Origin: Metaruminococcus_A gallistercoris
GTDB lineage: Bacteria; Bacillota; Clostridia; Oscillospirales; Ruminococcaceae
NCBI GenBank assembly: GCA_904394975.1
Contig: CAJFNQ010000008.1
Span: 1-54,267, forward strand
Length of the DNA: 54,267 bases
Direction of reading: 5' to 3'
Every line of letters begins with the position of its first letter. The first letter of the stretch is position 1. The translations under genes were made by a program, and so were the position numbers. This document shows positions 43,424 through 51,809 of the stretch, one piece after another. Below the pieces are notes generated by a model. The model was given only the letters and a program-made list of their open reading frames with translations, made no database searches and had not been told where the DNA came from.

Positions 43424-43969
43424 TTATTTCAGCGAAATGCTGCGGTAACATTCACCGTCAATGTCCTTCCAATAGGCTGTGGTCTCATCTAAAACCATAT
43501 AACCATGCGGCGTGTTCTCTTTGGGGATCGACACCGAGCCCGGATTTAGATAAAGAAAGTCATTGTGCTCTGTGCATGCCGATATATGAAAATGACCGTT
43601 TAAAAGAATATCACCATGATGCAGTTTCGGCGGATTTTCCTCATTAAAGATATGCCCGTGAGTCGCAAATATGGTGCGGCCGTTCCAGAACAGCAGGCAG
43701 GAATCCGAAAGAATGGGAAAATCCAAAACCATTTGATCCACTTCCGCATCACAATTGCCGCGCACACAAATGATGCTGGGCGCCAGCTCATTGAGCATGG
43801 AAATCACCCGTTTGGGTGCATATTCCTCCGGAAGATCGTTGCGGGGGCCGTGGTACAAAAGGTCGCCCAACAGCAGCAGTTTGTCCGCTTGTTCCCGGTG
43901 GAATGCTTCCACCATTTTTTCACAGTAAAAAGCCGAACCGTGAATATCAGACGCGATCATCAATTTCAT
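43424..43969 (-). CDS. YfcE-type metallophosphoesterase
   Basis: 181-aa calcineurin-like phosphodiesterase. All metal-site blocks are present: SDIHGS, LGDLLYHG, VRGNCD, THGH and NGHFH. Members hydrolyse phosphodiester bonds in vitro; the cellular substrate is unknown. The ATG at 43969 follows AAAGGAGCTTTTT. It lies 42 bp after alr on the same strand, so the two are likely co-transcribed. Confidence 0.94.
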   Translation of the reverse strand: MKLMIASDIHGSAFYCEKMVEAFHREQADKLLLLGDLLYHGPRNDLPEEYAPKRVISMLNELAPSIICVRGNCDAEVDQMVLDFPILSDSCLLFWNGRTIFATHGHIFNEENPPKLHHGDILLNGHFHISACTEHNDFLYLNPGSVSIPKENTPHGYMVLDETTAYWKDIDGECYRSISLK

Positions 43970-44011
43970 AAAAAGCTCCTTTCCAATCAAACAGTGATTG
44001 CCGGTTCAAGA

Positions 44012-45199
44012 TTATTCTTCCGTATCGTACAGATAATTCACAACTTCCACAACCTTACCGCCACGGTAATACACACGCGGAACCCTGTGCCCTACTGCGC
44101 AGACGATCTCATAGTTGATGGTAGATGCCATCTGTGCAAGCTCATCCGCACTGATATAAGCATCGCCATCCCTGCCGAAAATTGTCACTTCGTCACCCAT
44201 TTGCACATCGGGAATTCCGGTTACATCCAGCATAAGCTGATCCATGCAGACCGTGCCGATTACACGCGCGCGTTTGCCGCGCACCAGGAACTCCGCCCGG
44301 TTGGAAAGAGAACGGGAAAAGCCGTCCGCATAACCCACAGGAACTGTGGCGACCATCATCTCGTGATCAGAAATAAAACGGCGCCCATAACTCACAGATG
44401 TATTCGGCGGGATGCGTTTCACCATGGAGACAACCGATTTCAGCTCCATGACCGGCTTCATCTTGGGATCAACCACCTCATGGCTGGGGTTTAACCCATA
44501 TAAAATAATTCCCGCTCGCACAAACGGAAAATGTTCCGTTGTAAGGCGCTCGATTCCGGCGCTGTTTTTGGTGTGAGCAACCGGCAGATGAACCCCATGC
44601 TGCTCAAGCTTAGAGAGGATGTCGCAAAATGAAGCGAGTTGTTTTTGCGTATAGGCAACGGAATCCTCATTTGTTTCATCCGCAACCGCATAATGGGTAA
44701 AAATACCTGTGGGTTTCAGCTGCGGCATTGCACACACTTTAAGCAGTTCATCCAACGCATCGGCACCATCATGATGAACAAAACCGATCCGCCCCATGCC
44801 TGTGTCAATTTTCAAATGGCACTCCAGCACCTTTCCCAAAGCAGCAAGCCGGTCATTGAGTTGTTTGGCATATTCCGGTGAATAGACGGTTTGAACCAGT
44901 TTATATTCCACCAGCAACGACGCCAATTCCACCGGAGTCATTCCAAGAATCAGAATCTTTCCCGTTATTCCGGATTTACGAAGCGAAATGGCTTCCTCTA
45001 CATTCGAAACACAAAACCAGTTAACGCCATTTCGCTCCAATTCAGCCGCTACCATACCATCCCCGTGGCCGTAGGCGTTTGCTTTAACTACCGCCATGAT
45101 CTGCGCGTTTTCCGGCGCCATTTTACGAATATGCTCCAGATTATATTGCAAAGCGTCCAGATCAATTTTCGCCCAGCAGCGTTTGGTAAATGTTTGCAT
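44012..45199 (-). CDS. alr: Alanine racemase
   Basis: PLP enzyme giving D-alanine for peptidoglycan. The 395-aa protein has the PLP-lysine motif AVVKANAYGHG near residue 35, HLKIDTGMGRIGF, and SYGRRFISD with the second catalytic Tyr. The C-terminal beta domain includes CMDQLMLDV. The ATG at 45199 follows TTTGAGGAGCGATTGT; the longer frame to 45244 lies in the AT-rich promoter region. Divergent from the SLOG gene. Confidence 0.96.
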   Translation of the reverse strand: MQTFTKRCWAKIDLDALQYNLEHIRKMAPENAQIMAVVKANAYGHGDGMVAAELERNGVNWFCVSNVEEAISLRKSGITGKILILGMTPVELASLLVEYKLVQTVYSPEYAKQLNDRLAALGKVLECHLKIDTGMGRIGFVHHDGADALDELLKVCAMPQLKPTGIFTHYAVADETNEDSVAYTQKQLASFCDILSKLEQHGVHLPVAHTKNSAGIERLTTEHFPFVRAGIILYGLNPSHEVVDPKMKPVMELKSVVSMVKRIPPNTSVSYGRRFISDHEMMVATVPVGYADGFSRSLSNRAEFLVRGKRARVIGTVCMDQLMLDVTGIPDVQMGDEVTIFGRDGDAYISADELAQMASTINYEIVCAVGHRVPRVYYRGGKVVEVVNYLYDTEE

Positions 45200-45214
45200 A
45201 CAATCGCTCCTCAA

Positions 45215-45238
45215 AATATGAATAAAAATATTCATATT
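45215..45238. repeat. AT-rich inverted repeat between alr and the SLOG gene
   Basis: AATATGAAT (45215-45223) and ATTCATATT (45230-45238) are perfect reverse complements with a 6-bp centre, just upstream of the alr SD in the divergent promoter region. A further ATTCAT follows. It is a possible operator. Confidence 0.5.
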
Positions 45239-45317
45239 ATTCATAATTTTTTCATAATATTAATATATAATACAAAACAAAGAGATAATCCACTTAAAAC
45301 AGGAATGGAAGTTGGCT

Positions 45318-45830
45318 ATGAAGTGTCAAACCGCGTGTTTTTCCGGGCCAAGGCCCGAAAAATTACTTGAACCATGGGATGAAAACAACCGTATGATCCA
45401 ATCCATGAAAGAACAGCTCCAAAGCCGGATTGTTCGCGCTTCCTTAGACGGGTACTGCAATTTTATGACTGGTATGGCCCGCGGCGTAGACATCATCGCA
45501 GCCGAAATTGTACTGCAGCTCAAAGAAATTATTCCTCACCTGACGCTCACTGCTGTCATTCCCTACCGGGAACAGCGGACGCAGCAATCTGCCGCCTGGC
45601 GGATGCGTTATGACCGCATTTTGTCAACCTGCAACACGACAATCGTACTCAGCGAACGGTACTACAACGGGTGCCTCCAAAACCGCAACCATTATATGGT
45701 CGACCACTCCGGCCGGTTGATTGCTGTCATTACCGGAGAACCCGGGGGAAGCCTTTCCACCTTTCAATATGCACAGCAAAAGAGGCTGGAAACAGACATT
45801 GTCGCCGTACAACACCAGAAGTTAAAATAA
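45318..45830 (+). CDS. SLOG-domain protein (DUF1273/YpsA-like)
   Basis: 170-aa Rossmann-like protein. It has CFSGPRPEKLL at the N-terminus and TGMARGVDIIAAEIVLQL in the middle, the hallmark of the SLOG superfamily related to lysine decarboxylase-like and DprA nucleotide-binding domains. SLOG proteins are thought to bind nucleotide or NAD derivatives. YpsA in Bacillus affects cell division, but equivalence is not shown here. The ATG at 45318 has GGAATGGAAG upstream. Confidence 0.83.
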   Translation: MKCQTACFSGPRPEKLLEPWDENNRMIQSMKEQLQSRIVRASLDGYCNFMTGMARGVDIIAAEIVLQLKEIIPHLTLTAVIPYREQRTQQSAAWRMRYDRILSTCNTTIVLSERYYNGCLQNRNHYMVDHSGRLIAVITGEPGGSLSTFQYAQQKRLETDIVAVQHQKLK

Positions 45831-45909
45831 ATGCAGCGTTACAACACATAGCCTTTTTTATTTTACACCATTTAATGGATAGAAACAACAATTCTTTCCA
45901 TATTTTCAT

Positions 45910-45938
45910 AAAAAAGAAACGGGCAATACTGCCCGTTT
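45910..45938 (-). terminator. Terminator downstream of tadA / end of candidate sRNA
   Basis: AAACGGGCA and TGCCCGTTT arms with a short loop, followed on the minus strand by CTTTTTT. Confidence 0.85.
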
Positions 45939-46008
45939 GAAATAAGATGAAATAAAATGAATTTAATAATAAAGGAGAGGGTAAAACAGAAATAATTCAT
46001 TTCTGTAC
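45910..46008 (-). ncRNA. Candidate small RNA (~95 nt)
   Basis: On the minus strand an extended -10 (TGTTATAAT, 46021-46013) is followed by GGGTACAGAAAT, which pairs with ATTTCTGTTTTACCC (45981-46010 stem-loop). Then comes a pyrimidine-rich CCCTCTCCTTT (complement of an SD), an A/T-rich linker and a terminator hairpin AAACGGGCA/TGCCCGTTT with TTTTTT. No ORF fits. Alternatively the hairpin simply terminates tadA. Confidence 0.4.
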
Positions 46009-46062
46009 CCATATTATAACAGCATTTCCTGTTTGAGATATGAATAATCACGTCAGCAAATA

Positions 46063-46521
46063 TTACTTTTTTCTTAACTTTTTAAAAAACGACTGCAGTA
46101 GGTCAGCACATTCCTGCTGCAAAACTCCGGCTTCCAAAGCCGGGCGATGATTAAAATCACACGCAAACAGATTAATCAAAGAGCCGCAGCTCCCGGCTTT
46201 GGGGTCAAATGCGCCGAAAACAACTCTTCGAATCCGGGAATTGATGATCGCCCCCGCGCACATGGGGCACGGTTCCAAGGTAACGTACAATTCACATTCA
46301 TGCAAACGCCAGCCACCAAGCTTTTCACAAGCTTTATCAATGGCAATCAGTTCCGCATGACAGAGTGAATTTTTATTTATTTCTCGAAGATTATATCCCG
46401 TCGATATCACTTCACCATCTTTAACCACCACTGCTCCGATGGGTACTTCACCCATTTCGCCGGCTATTTTCGCCTGTTCCAGTGCCATGCGCATAAATTC
46501 ATAATCCTTTTGTGTTACCAT
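46063..46521 (-). CDS. tadA: tRNA-specific adenosine deaminase TadA
   Basis: Converts A34 to inosine in tRNA-Arg(ACG). The 152-aa zinc deaminase shows CHAELIAIDKA with the catalytic Glu and PCPMCAGAI with the two zinc Cys; the TLEPCPMC context is typical. The ATG at 46521 has AGGTGTAGTGGT upstream. It begins 5 bp after the CPBP gene ends, suggesting one operon. The usual neighbours ffs (SRP RNA) and dnaX are not downstream here. Confidence 0.95.
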   Translation of the reverse strand: MVTQKDYEFMRMALEQAKIAGEMGEVPIGAVVVKDGEVISTGYNLREINKNSLCHAELIAIDKACEKLGGWRLHECELYVTLEPCPMCAGAIINSRIRRVVFGAFDPKAGSCGSLINLFACDFNHRPALEAGVLQQECADLLQSFFKKLRKK

Positions 46522-46525
46522 ACCA

Positions 46526-47590
46526 CTACACCTGCACCCAAAAATACACCATCAGCAACAACGCAATCATTATACCGCCGCTTGAGAAAAACACCGTCAG
46601 TCTTTTTCCAACTGTCCATGTGGTTTTTAACTGTGGAATAGTAAAAGCTGATGGTTCACGGCGAACAAATACCAAAAACGACATGATTCCCGCCGCAATC
46701 AAAACCAATGAAATCATATTGCTGATCATCTGATAATTTTGAGGTGCCCATTCATTAAGCAGCATGACCTCAAAAAACGAAACCGTATTGACACAAAAAT
46801 GCAAAAGGATTCCTGTCCACAACGACCTGGTCCGCATGACGAAATAACCAATTACCAAACCAAGAATCATTGCATTGACCGCCTGCATCGCATTAAAATG
46901 TGCCAAAGCAAAAAGAAGCGAAGAAACTACCAGCGCGATGCTGTCGCCAAAGCAGCGAAGCGGTTGCATGATCGCCCCGCGAAAAAAGAGTTCCTCCAAA
47001 AAAGCGGGTACAATCGTCAACAGAATAAAATACAACAGGATATCTGCCTCAGACTCGGGCGTTTGGTAATTCGGCTGTGAAACATTCCAACCAAACATCA
47101 CAAGCAGTTTTTGAACGATTTGCGCCGCAAAACTGCCAATTACCGTTGCGGCAAGCGTCATAGGAACGGTGTAAAAAAACGTTCTCAAACGCGGCGGTTT
47201 CATCACGCCATAAAATCTTATCCGGCGTTTCAACGCACTATAAAGAAACAAGGCGGGCACTCCCAGTTTCAGCACGGATACCACGATTTGGACCAGATAA
47301 ATCATAAACTGGGCGCCATAGACCTGCATGCTGGTAAAATTAACATAAACAGGAAGCCCCATCGCTGAAAACAGAAGTGTGACCGGCAACGTCGCGAATA
47401 CTGAAATTAAAACAAAGAAAACAATCGCCAAACCTACATGATTTGCTACATAATGAAGTTTCCTGCGGCGTTCTTCTTCCGGGTCATGATTGGTAAAACC
47501 CGTACCCGGAACAAACGTATAACCTCGTTGAGATTCATCCGCTTTCTGATATTTGACATCGTAACCTTTATAATCTTGTTGTTCGCTCAC
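46526..47590 (-). CDS. CPBP-family intramembrane metalloprotease
   Basis: 354-aa protein with a cytoplasmic N-terminal tail and about eight membrane segments. It contains the CPBP/ABI motifs: EELFFRGAIMQPL (Glu-Glu and Arg) and LAHFNAMQAV (His), the putative metal and catalytic residues of this Rce1-like family. I chose the GTG at 47590, which has GGAGGAAGTT directly before it; the ATG four codons upstream would put this SD inside the gene. Substrate unknown. Confidence 0.88.
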   Translation of the reverse strand: MSEQQDYKGYDVKYQKADESQRGYTFVPGTGFTNHDPEEERRRKLHYVANHVGLAIVFFVLISVFATLPVTLLFSAMGLPVYVNFTSMQVYGAQFMIYLVQIVVSVLKLGVPALFLYSALKRRIRFYGVMKPPRLRTFFYTVPMTLAATVIGSFAAQIVQKLLVMFGWNVSQPNYQTPESEADILLYFILLTIVPAFLEELFFRGAIMQPLRCFGDSIALVVSSLLFALAHFNAMQAVNAMILGLVIGYFVMRTRSLWTGILLHFCVNTVSFFEVMLLNEWAPQNYQMISNMISLVLIAAGIMSFLVFVRREPSAFTIPQLKTTWTVGKRLTVFFSSGGIMIALLLMVYFWVQV

Positions 47591-47757
47591 AACTTCCTCC
47601 ATTGCAGACCATTTTTTACGAAAACAAATGTTAGCCTGAAAGACAGTCCCGTACTTTTTTCATTTCATTTGGTATTCTAATTTACATTTTGTATTATTTT
47701 GTCGTTTTTATACAGATAAACGCATGCAAAAGCATGTCCTTAACAGCAGTTGCGTGA

Positions 47758-48549
47758 TTACCCCAGGGCAACGTCCAGCAGCATCATGATCAGAAAACCG
47801 GCCATCACACCAAGTGTTCCAACGTTGGAGTGTTCACCGAGATGCGCCTCCGGAATCAATTCCTCCACAACAACGTACATCATTGCTCCGGCCGCAAACG
47901 AAAGAAGCCACGGCATAAAAACTTGAATACTGCCTGCCACAAGGACCGCAAGAATACCGAAAACCGGCTCAACAACTCCGGACAAACTTCCATACAGAAA
48001 ACTTCTTCCCGCTGAAAGCCCTTCCTGCTTCAAAGGGAGAGAGATCGCGGCGCCCTCCGGGAAATTTTGAATCCCCATACCCAGCGCGAGCGCCAACGCT
48101 CCTGTAATGGAAGCCGCCGCGCTGTTCTGCGCAGCAAGCGCAAATGTAAGCCCAACCGCCATACCTTCCGGAATGTTATGAAGTGTTACGGCAAAAACCA
48201 AAAGGGTGGTTCGTTTCCAGTCAGAACTCCGCCCCTCCGTTTGCCTGGAACCCGGGTGAAGATGCGGCAGCAACGCATCCAGCAGCATTAAAAAAGCCAC
48301 GCCCAGCGCAAAGCCGATAATCGCCGGCAACCACCCCGGAATGCCGGAACTCTCCGCTTCTTCGATGGCGGGAATTAACAGGCTCCAAACAGAAGCCGCA
48401 ATCATAACACCAGCAGCAAAGCCAAGAAAAACTCTTTGAAGCGTTTGACCAATGGTCTTCCGAAAAAAGAAAACCGTCGCAGAACCAAACGCAGTCATCA
48501 AAAACGTAAAGCCGGTGCCAATACCGGCCCAAACCAGTGATGGATCCAT
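47758..48549 (-). CDS. ZIP-family metal transporter (GufA/ZupT type)
   Basis: 263-aa integral membrane protein with about eight segments and the two metal-site motifs of ZIP transporters: VTLHNIPEGMAVG (TM4) and QNFPEGAAISLP (TM5). A His-containing loop (LPHLHPGSRQ) lies between TM3 and TM4. It likely imports zinc or other divalent cations. The ATG at 48549 follows AAAAGGAACGGT; longer in-frame starts have weaker SDs. Confidence 0.9.
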   Translation of the reverse strand: MDPSLVWAGIGTGFTFLMTAFGSATVFFFRKTIGQTLQRVFLGFAAGVMIAASVWSLLIPAIEEAESSGIPGWLPAIIGFALGVAFLMLLDALLPHLHPGSRQTEGRSSDWKRTTLLVFAVTLHNIPEGMAVGLTFALAAQNSAAASITGALALALGMGIQNFPEGAAISLPLKQEGLSAGRSFLYGSLSGVVEPVFGILAVLVAGSIQVFMPWLLSFAAGAMMYVVVEELIPEAHLGEHSNVGTLGVMAGFLIMMLLDVALG

Positions 48550-48684
48550 ACCGTTCCTTTTCATCGGAACAAATTTCTCTGCCCCAATCATTATAAATAT
48601 ACTTTATATCTATTATAACAAGAGTCGCCGGATTCGGCAATAAGCCCTAACGTTTCTCTGGCAATCCCGGTACACAAACAAAAC

Positions 48685-48709
48685 GCCGCTGGCAAAAGTT
48701 GTCAGCGGC
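48685..48709 (-). terminator. Terminator downstream of the aldo/keto reductase remnant
   Basis: GCCGCTGGCAA and TTGTCAGCGGC arms (one wobble), followed on the minus strand by GTTTTGTTTG, about 100 bp after the stop codon. Confidence 0.7.
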
Positions 48710-48810
48710 AAACTATAATCACCGGTTCTACACTCTATATGCTGCAAACGCAGGGCAACACATCAGGCATAAACCATTGTATTTCTTTTATCGTTGATTT
48801 TTGAGCACAG

Positions 48811-49757
48811 TCATTCATCGCATAAATTCAGCCAATCGGCTTCGCGGTCGGTCAACTCAACTTCAAACGCACGAAGCAGAGAATCCAAATGAGAAGGAGA
48901 CGATGGCCCCAAAATGCAGAACAGATTCAATGGCTGCTTTAATGCCCAGGCAAGCGCAACAGTCGGAACTGACACGCCTTTTTCATCTGCCAGATGTTCT
49001 GCCCGCCGCAAGCGTTCAATATTTTCAGGGCATCCATATTCCTGAATCGGTGCCCATGACAGGCACTGCTCTATATCCATTCCACTGTCCGTACGATAGC
49101 GCCCGGAAAGAAATCCCCTAGCAAGGCTGGAATAAGCAAAAATTGTTCACATACCACTCACGATCAGCAGCGCGGGAAGGGCCGGACAGCCATACGCTTC
49201 CACCCCATGGATCCCGCACCATCTCAACAAGGCTGAAGCTCGGACTGGAGATGGAAAACGGCTGCAATCCATGAGACGACGCATATTCGTTTGCCTGTGA
49301 AAGCCTTTGCGGAGTCCAGTTAGAACCGCCAAACACTTTTATCTTTCCTTCCTCTTTCAGCTGATTCAGGCACTCAACAATCGGGCCTACTTCAACATTC
49401 GGGTCGTCTCGGTGAAGGAGATAAATATCAACATAATCGGTCTGAAGCTGCTCCAGCGAAATCTCCAGTTCTTCACGAATCACCTGCGGTGATACGCGCG
49501 GTTTATCATTGTCCGGGTGACAGCCCTTCGTCAAAATGTTCACCTTGCCGCGAAGATTCCTGCGCCTGACCCAGTCGCCTAACACCGATTCCGCTTTGCC
49601 GTAAAGACGAGCTGTATCAAACGTTGTAATTCCTGCTTCAAACGCGGCGTCAAGAATTTCGCCTGCGTTTTCTCCGGCCATCATTTTAGAAGTCGCTGTT
49701 CCATAAATAAAAGGGGGAAACGGCAATGGGTAGATTGGCAATTGATTTGTTCTGCAT
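48811..49757 (-). pseudogene. Aldo/keto reductase broken by two single-base frameshifts
   Basis: The sequence encodes an AKR: TTFDTARLYGKAESVLGDWV (catalytic Asp/Tyr region), TDYVDIYLLHRDD, KIKVFGGSNWTP, and in another frame LARGFLSGRYRTDSG, then VALAWALKQPLNLFCILG. The frame breaks in a T5 run (plus-strand A5 at 49138-49142); with four T the protein reads NNFAYSSLARGF without a stop. A second break is likely at a C5 run (plus-strand G5 at 49713-49717): the only SD-backed ATG (49757, AAAGGAATTACA) is out of frame with the rest unless one C is removed. Both are one-base gains in homopolymers, so sequencing error is an alternative to true decay. Confidence 0.85.
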
Positions 49758-49920
49758 TGTAATTCCTTTCTATGACTACTCAGTTGTTTTTCAGCCAACG
49801 CCAAAGATTTCAGCGCAGCCATTGTTCATACATTGTAAACTTCGATGCTGAATTGCGTACTGTAATTTTAACAGAATAAATTTTATTTGCAAGACATTGC
49901 AGAAAAAGCATCTTCAAAAC

Positions 49921-50586
49921 TTACCGGCTTGCACGGTATATTTGCGGTTTATTTCGCAAGGCGGCCAGCAGTTGCTCATTGGTCCTAATCGGTGCTTCTG
50001 TAAGGATGCCTGCGGTTCCACATCCCGCCGCTTCATGAAAATCAGAACCGCCTACCTCAAGCAGATGGTACTTTTTCGCCCACGCCTGCGCAATCTCGTT
50101 GCGCGCCTCATGCCGGGGATGGCCATTATAAATTTCCATGCCATCCAGATATGCAGGGTCAACTACAGTAATCCCATTGCGGAATGGATGAGCCTGATAA
50201 ACAAGCAGGCCGTTTTCTTTTACAAGTTTGGAAAACGTTTTAATGTTCATTGCAAGCAGTTCAGGGTGGTCATATAAAAATGCTTGGTCAAATCCATATA
50301 CCAGATAATCGTTCGCATTCTGCGCAAAGCGGATTTCCATTCCCAAAAGGACTGTCATATTTTCCCCGGCAGCTTTACGAAACCGTTGCCAACCAGTAAG
50401 AAAATGTGTGACTTTTTCTTCCCAACTGGCGTTTTCCATCTCGCAAAACGTATCTTCATTCATGTGATCGGTCACGACTACCCCGTCATATCCCGCTTTT
50501 GTGTAAAGTTCCGCGCCATCCTCAGGCAGCACTTTTCCGCAGCGACTTACACCTTTGGTATGACAGTGCATTTCAAAACGGTACAA
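49921..50586 (-). CDS. PHP-domain metal-dependent phosphoesterase
   Basis: 221-aa protein with PHP metal ligands: EMHCHTKGVSRCG at the N-terminus, VVVTDHMNED, GMEIRF, YQAHPFRNG and GGSDFHEAAG. PHP proteins hydrolyse phosphate esters or oligonucleotides; the substrate is unknown. The start is a TTG at 50586 with AAGGAG eight bases upstream. It stands alone. Confidence 0.9.
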   Translation of the reverse strand: MYRFEMHCHTKGVSRCGKVLPEDGAELYTKAGYDGVVVTDHMNEDTFCEMENASWEEKVTHFLTGWQRFRKAAGENMTVLLGMEIRFAQNANDYLVYGFDQAFLYDHPELLAMNIKTFSKLVKENGLLVYQAHPFRNGITVVDPAYLDGMEIYNGHPRHEARNEIAQAWAKKYHLLEVGGSDFHEAAGCGTAGILTEAPIRTNEQLLAALRNKPQIYRASR

Positions 50587-50730
50587 CTTATAATCTCCTT
50601 TACCAAATAGTCTCTTTTAACAGTCTACTCCCCTTCCCGCCTTTTTACAAGCCATATCGTTTGGTTTATGCATAATCCAAAGCCAATAAAATCGCCTTAT
50701 CAAGGTCGCGTTACTGGGCTCTCTTAAAAA

Positions 50731-50771
50731 AGCCGCTGAGAGAATTGAACCCACGACTAGTCCTAAGGATT
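50731..50771 (-). pseudogene. 3' fragment of a tRNA-Arg-like gene
   Basis: On the minus strand CCTTAGGACTAGTCGTGGG and TTCAATTCTCTCAGCGGC resemble the anticodon-arm end, variable loop and T-arm of the intact tRNA-Arg at 51482-51556; about 26 of 33 aligned positions match. The 5' half is absent. It may be a relic of an integration at the tRNA gene. Apart from this I see no gene in 50587-50883. Confidence 0.5.
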
Positions 50772-50819
50772 TGTCCACAACTAAAAAAGATGGTTTAGAT
50801 AGTAATATTAATATGAACG

Positions 50820-50828
50820 TGGTATAAT
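50820..50828 (+). promoter_or_regulatory. Extended -10 promoter of the AT-rich lipoprotein gene
   Basis: TGGTATAAT ends at 50828; no convincing -35. It lies 55 bp before the start codon. Confidence 0.5.
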
Positions 50829-50883
50829 TAGCTCAAAACTTAAATTCATCTCATATAAAAGCCACAATTTAGAGGTGCGTTGT

Positions 50884-51402
50884 ATGAAAAGAATGCTTAT
50901 GATTGTACTTTGTTGTATGATGTTATTCACGAATGTTGGATGTCAAGAAAAAGACGATGTAAATATAATTGACAGTAATCCTCAAACCAATGATAGCAAC
51001 GAACAAAGTAAAATAGAATGGGATGAAATTTCACCTAATGGTCTTGATGAAGAAAAACTTATAGAGAATATAGATGAAGCTACTTTAGAAGAAATTGCAG
51101 CTTTATTACAAGAATTAACCAGTGAAATAGAAGTAAAACAAAAGGAAGATCCAGAGTTTGCTATGAGTGCAGAATGGTTTACCTATACACTTGATAGTGA
51201 TCAATTCAAAAAAGTTATAGGTATGGGTGATAAAGCAGCAAAACCATTATATTTAATAATATATAAGAGCCCTAACCAGGGTTTGTTTGAATATATATGC
51301 GCCATGGCTTTAAAGGAAATCACACATTGCGATAAAGATGATTGGAAAACATCTAAAGAATTTTTAAATAGTTTTAATGAATACATTTTAGAACATCAAT
51401 AA
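50884..51402 (+). CDS. AT-rich putative lipoprotein, likely acquired
   Basis: 172 aa. The lipoprotein signal is MKRMLMIVLCCMMLFTNVGC, with Cys as last residue of the lipobox. A low-complexity acidic linker follows (residues about 22-60), then a helical domain with TLEEIAALLQELTSEIE and FEYICAMALKEIT. I do not recognise the family. Base composition is clearly more AT-rich than the neighbours. The gene is boxed between a tRNA-Arg fragment and an intact tRNA-Arg. The ATG at 50884 follows AGAGGTGCGTTGT. Confidence 0.7.
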   Translation: MKRMLMIVLCCMMLFTNVGCQEKDDVNIIDSNPQTNDSNEQSKIEWDEISPNGLDEEKLIENIDEATLEEIAALLQELTSEIEVKQKEDPEFAMSAEWFTYTLDSDQFKKVIGMGDKAAKPLYLIIYKSPNQGLFEYICAMALKEITHCDKDDWKTSKEFLNSFNEYILEHQ

Positions 51403-51421
51403 ATTGCCGTTTGTCTAATAA

Positions 51422-51468
51422 AAAATAAGTCCTCTGGTTGGAATCAACCCAACCAGAGGACTTATTTT
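51422..51468. terminator. Strong bidirectional terminator
   Basis: 20-bp arms at 51422-51441 and 51449-51468 (AAAATAAGTCCTCTGG and its complement) lie between the lipoprotein gene on the plus strand and the end of tRNA-Arg on the minus strand, serving both. Confidence 0.92.
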
Positions 51469-51481
51469 ACTTTGGTTTCTT

Positions 51482-51556
51482 TGGCACCCCCTGCGAGAAT
51501 CGAACTCACAACTAACCCTTAGGAGGGGTTTGTTATATCCATTTAACTAAGGGGGC
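51482..51556 (-). tRNA. tRNA-Arg (anticodon CCT), CCA encoded
   Basis: Minus-strand cloverleaf. The acceptor GCCCCCT pairs with AGGGGGT. The anticodon stem AACCC/GGGTT encloses CTCCTAA, giving anticodon CCT. The T-arm is TGAGTTCGATTCTCG, and CCA is encoded at 51484-51482. Confidence 0.9.
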
Positions 51557-51691
51557 ATTTCACACTATTCGGTAAAACAAACACATTTGCAGGCTAACCC
51601 TTAAAAGGAAAATTTTATCGCAAATATATTAAAACAACCGTAAAAAATATTATATAAGAAAATAGAAAAAAATGCAAGAATATTTGATTGT

Positions 51692-51720
51692 TGCTATTTA
51701 CAAGTGCGTGATGTATAATA
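51692..51720 (+). promoter_or_regulatory. Sigma-A promoter of ktrB
   Basis: TTGCTA (51692-51697), a 17-bp spacer, TATAAT (51715-51720). The leader of about 85 nt contains only weak hairpins; I see no c-di-AMP riboswitch pattern. Confidence 0.75.
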
Positions 51721-51809
51721 AGTACAAATTGTAAAGTCTTGGGAGCAGAATTGTAGATTTTCTATGATTCCTTTTTATTGCTCATATTACCGTAATTTTC
51801 GGAGGATTT

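Noticed and set aside
45839..46062. SRP (ffs) RNA near tadA
   Set aside because: The conserved GGAAG/GCAGC-type SRP Alu/domain IV loop sequence is absent.
48811..49080. Separate 89-aa gene downstream of the AKR fragment
   Set aside because: Its sequence continues the aldo/keto reductase in a shifted frame, so it is part of one broken gene.
51721..51809. c-di-AMP (ydaO) or K+-related riboswitch before ktrB
   Set aside because: The leader is short and lacks the conserved elements of that class.
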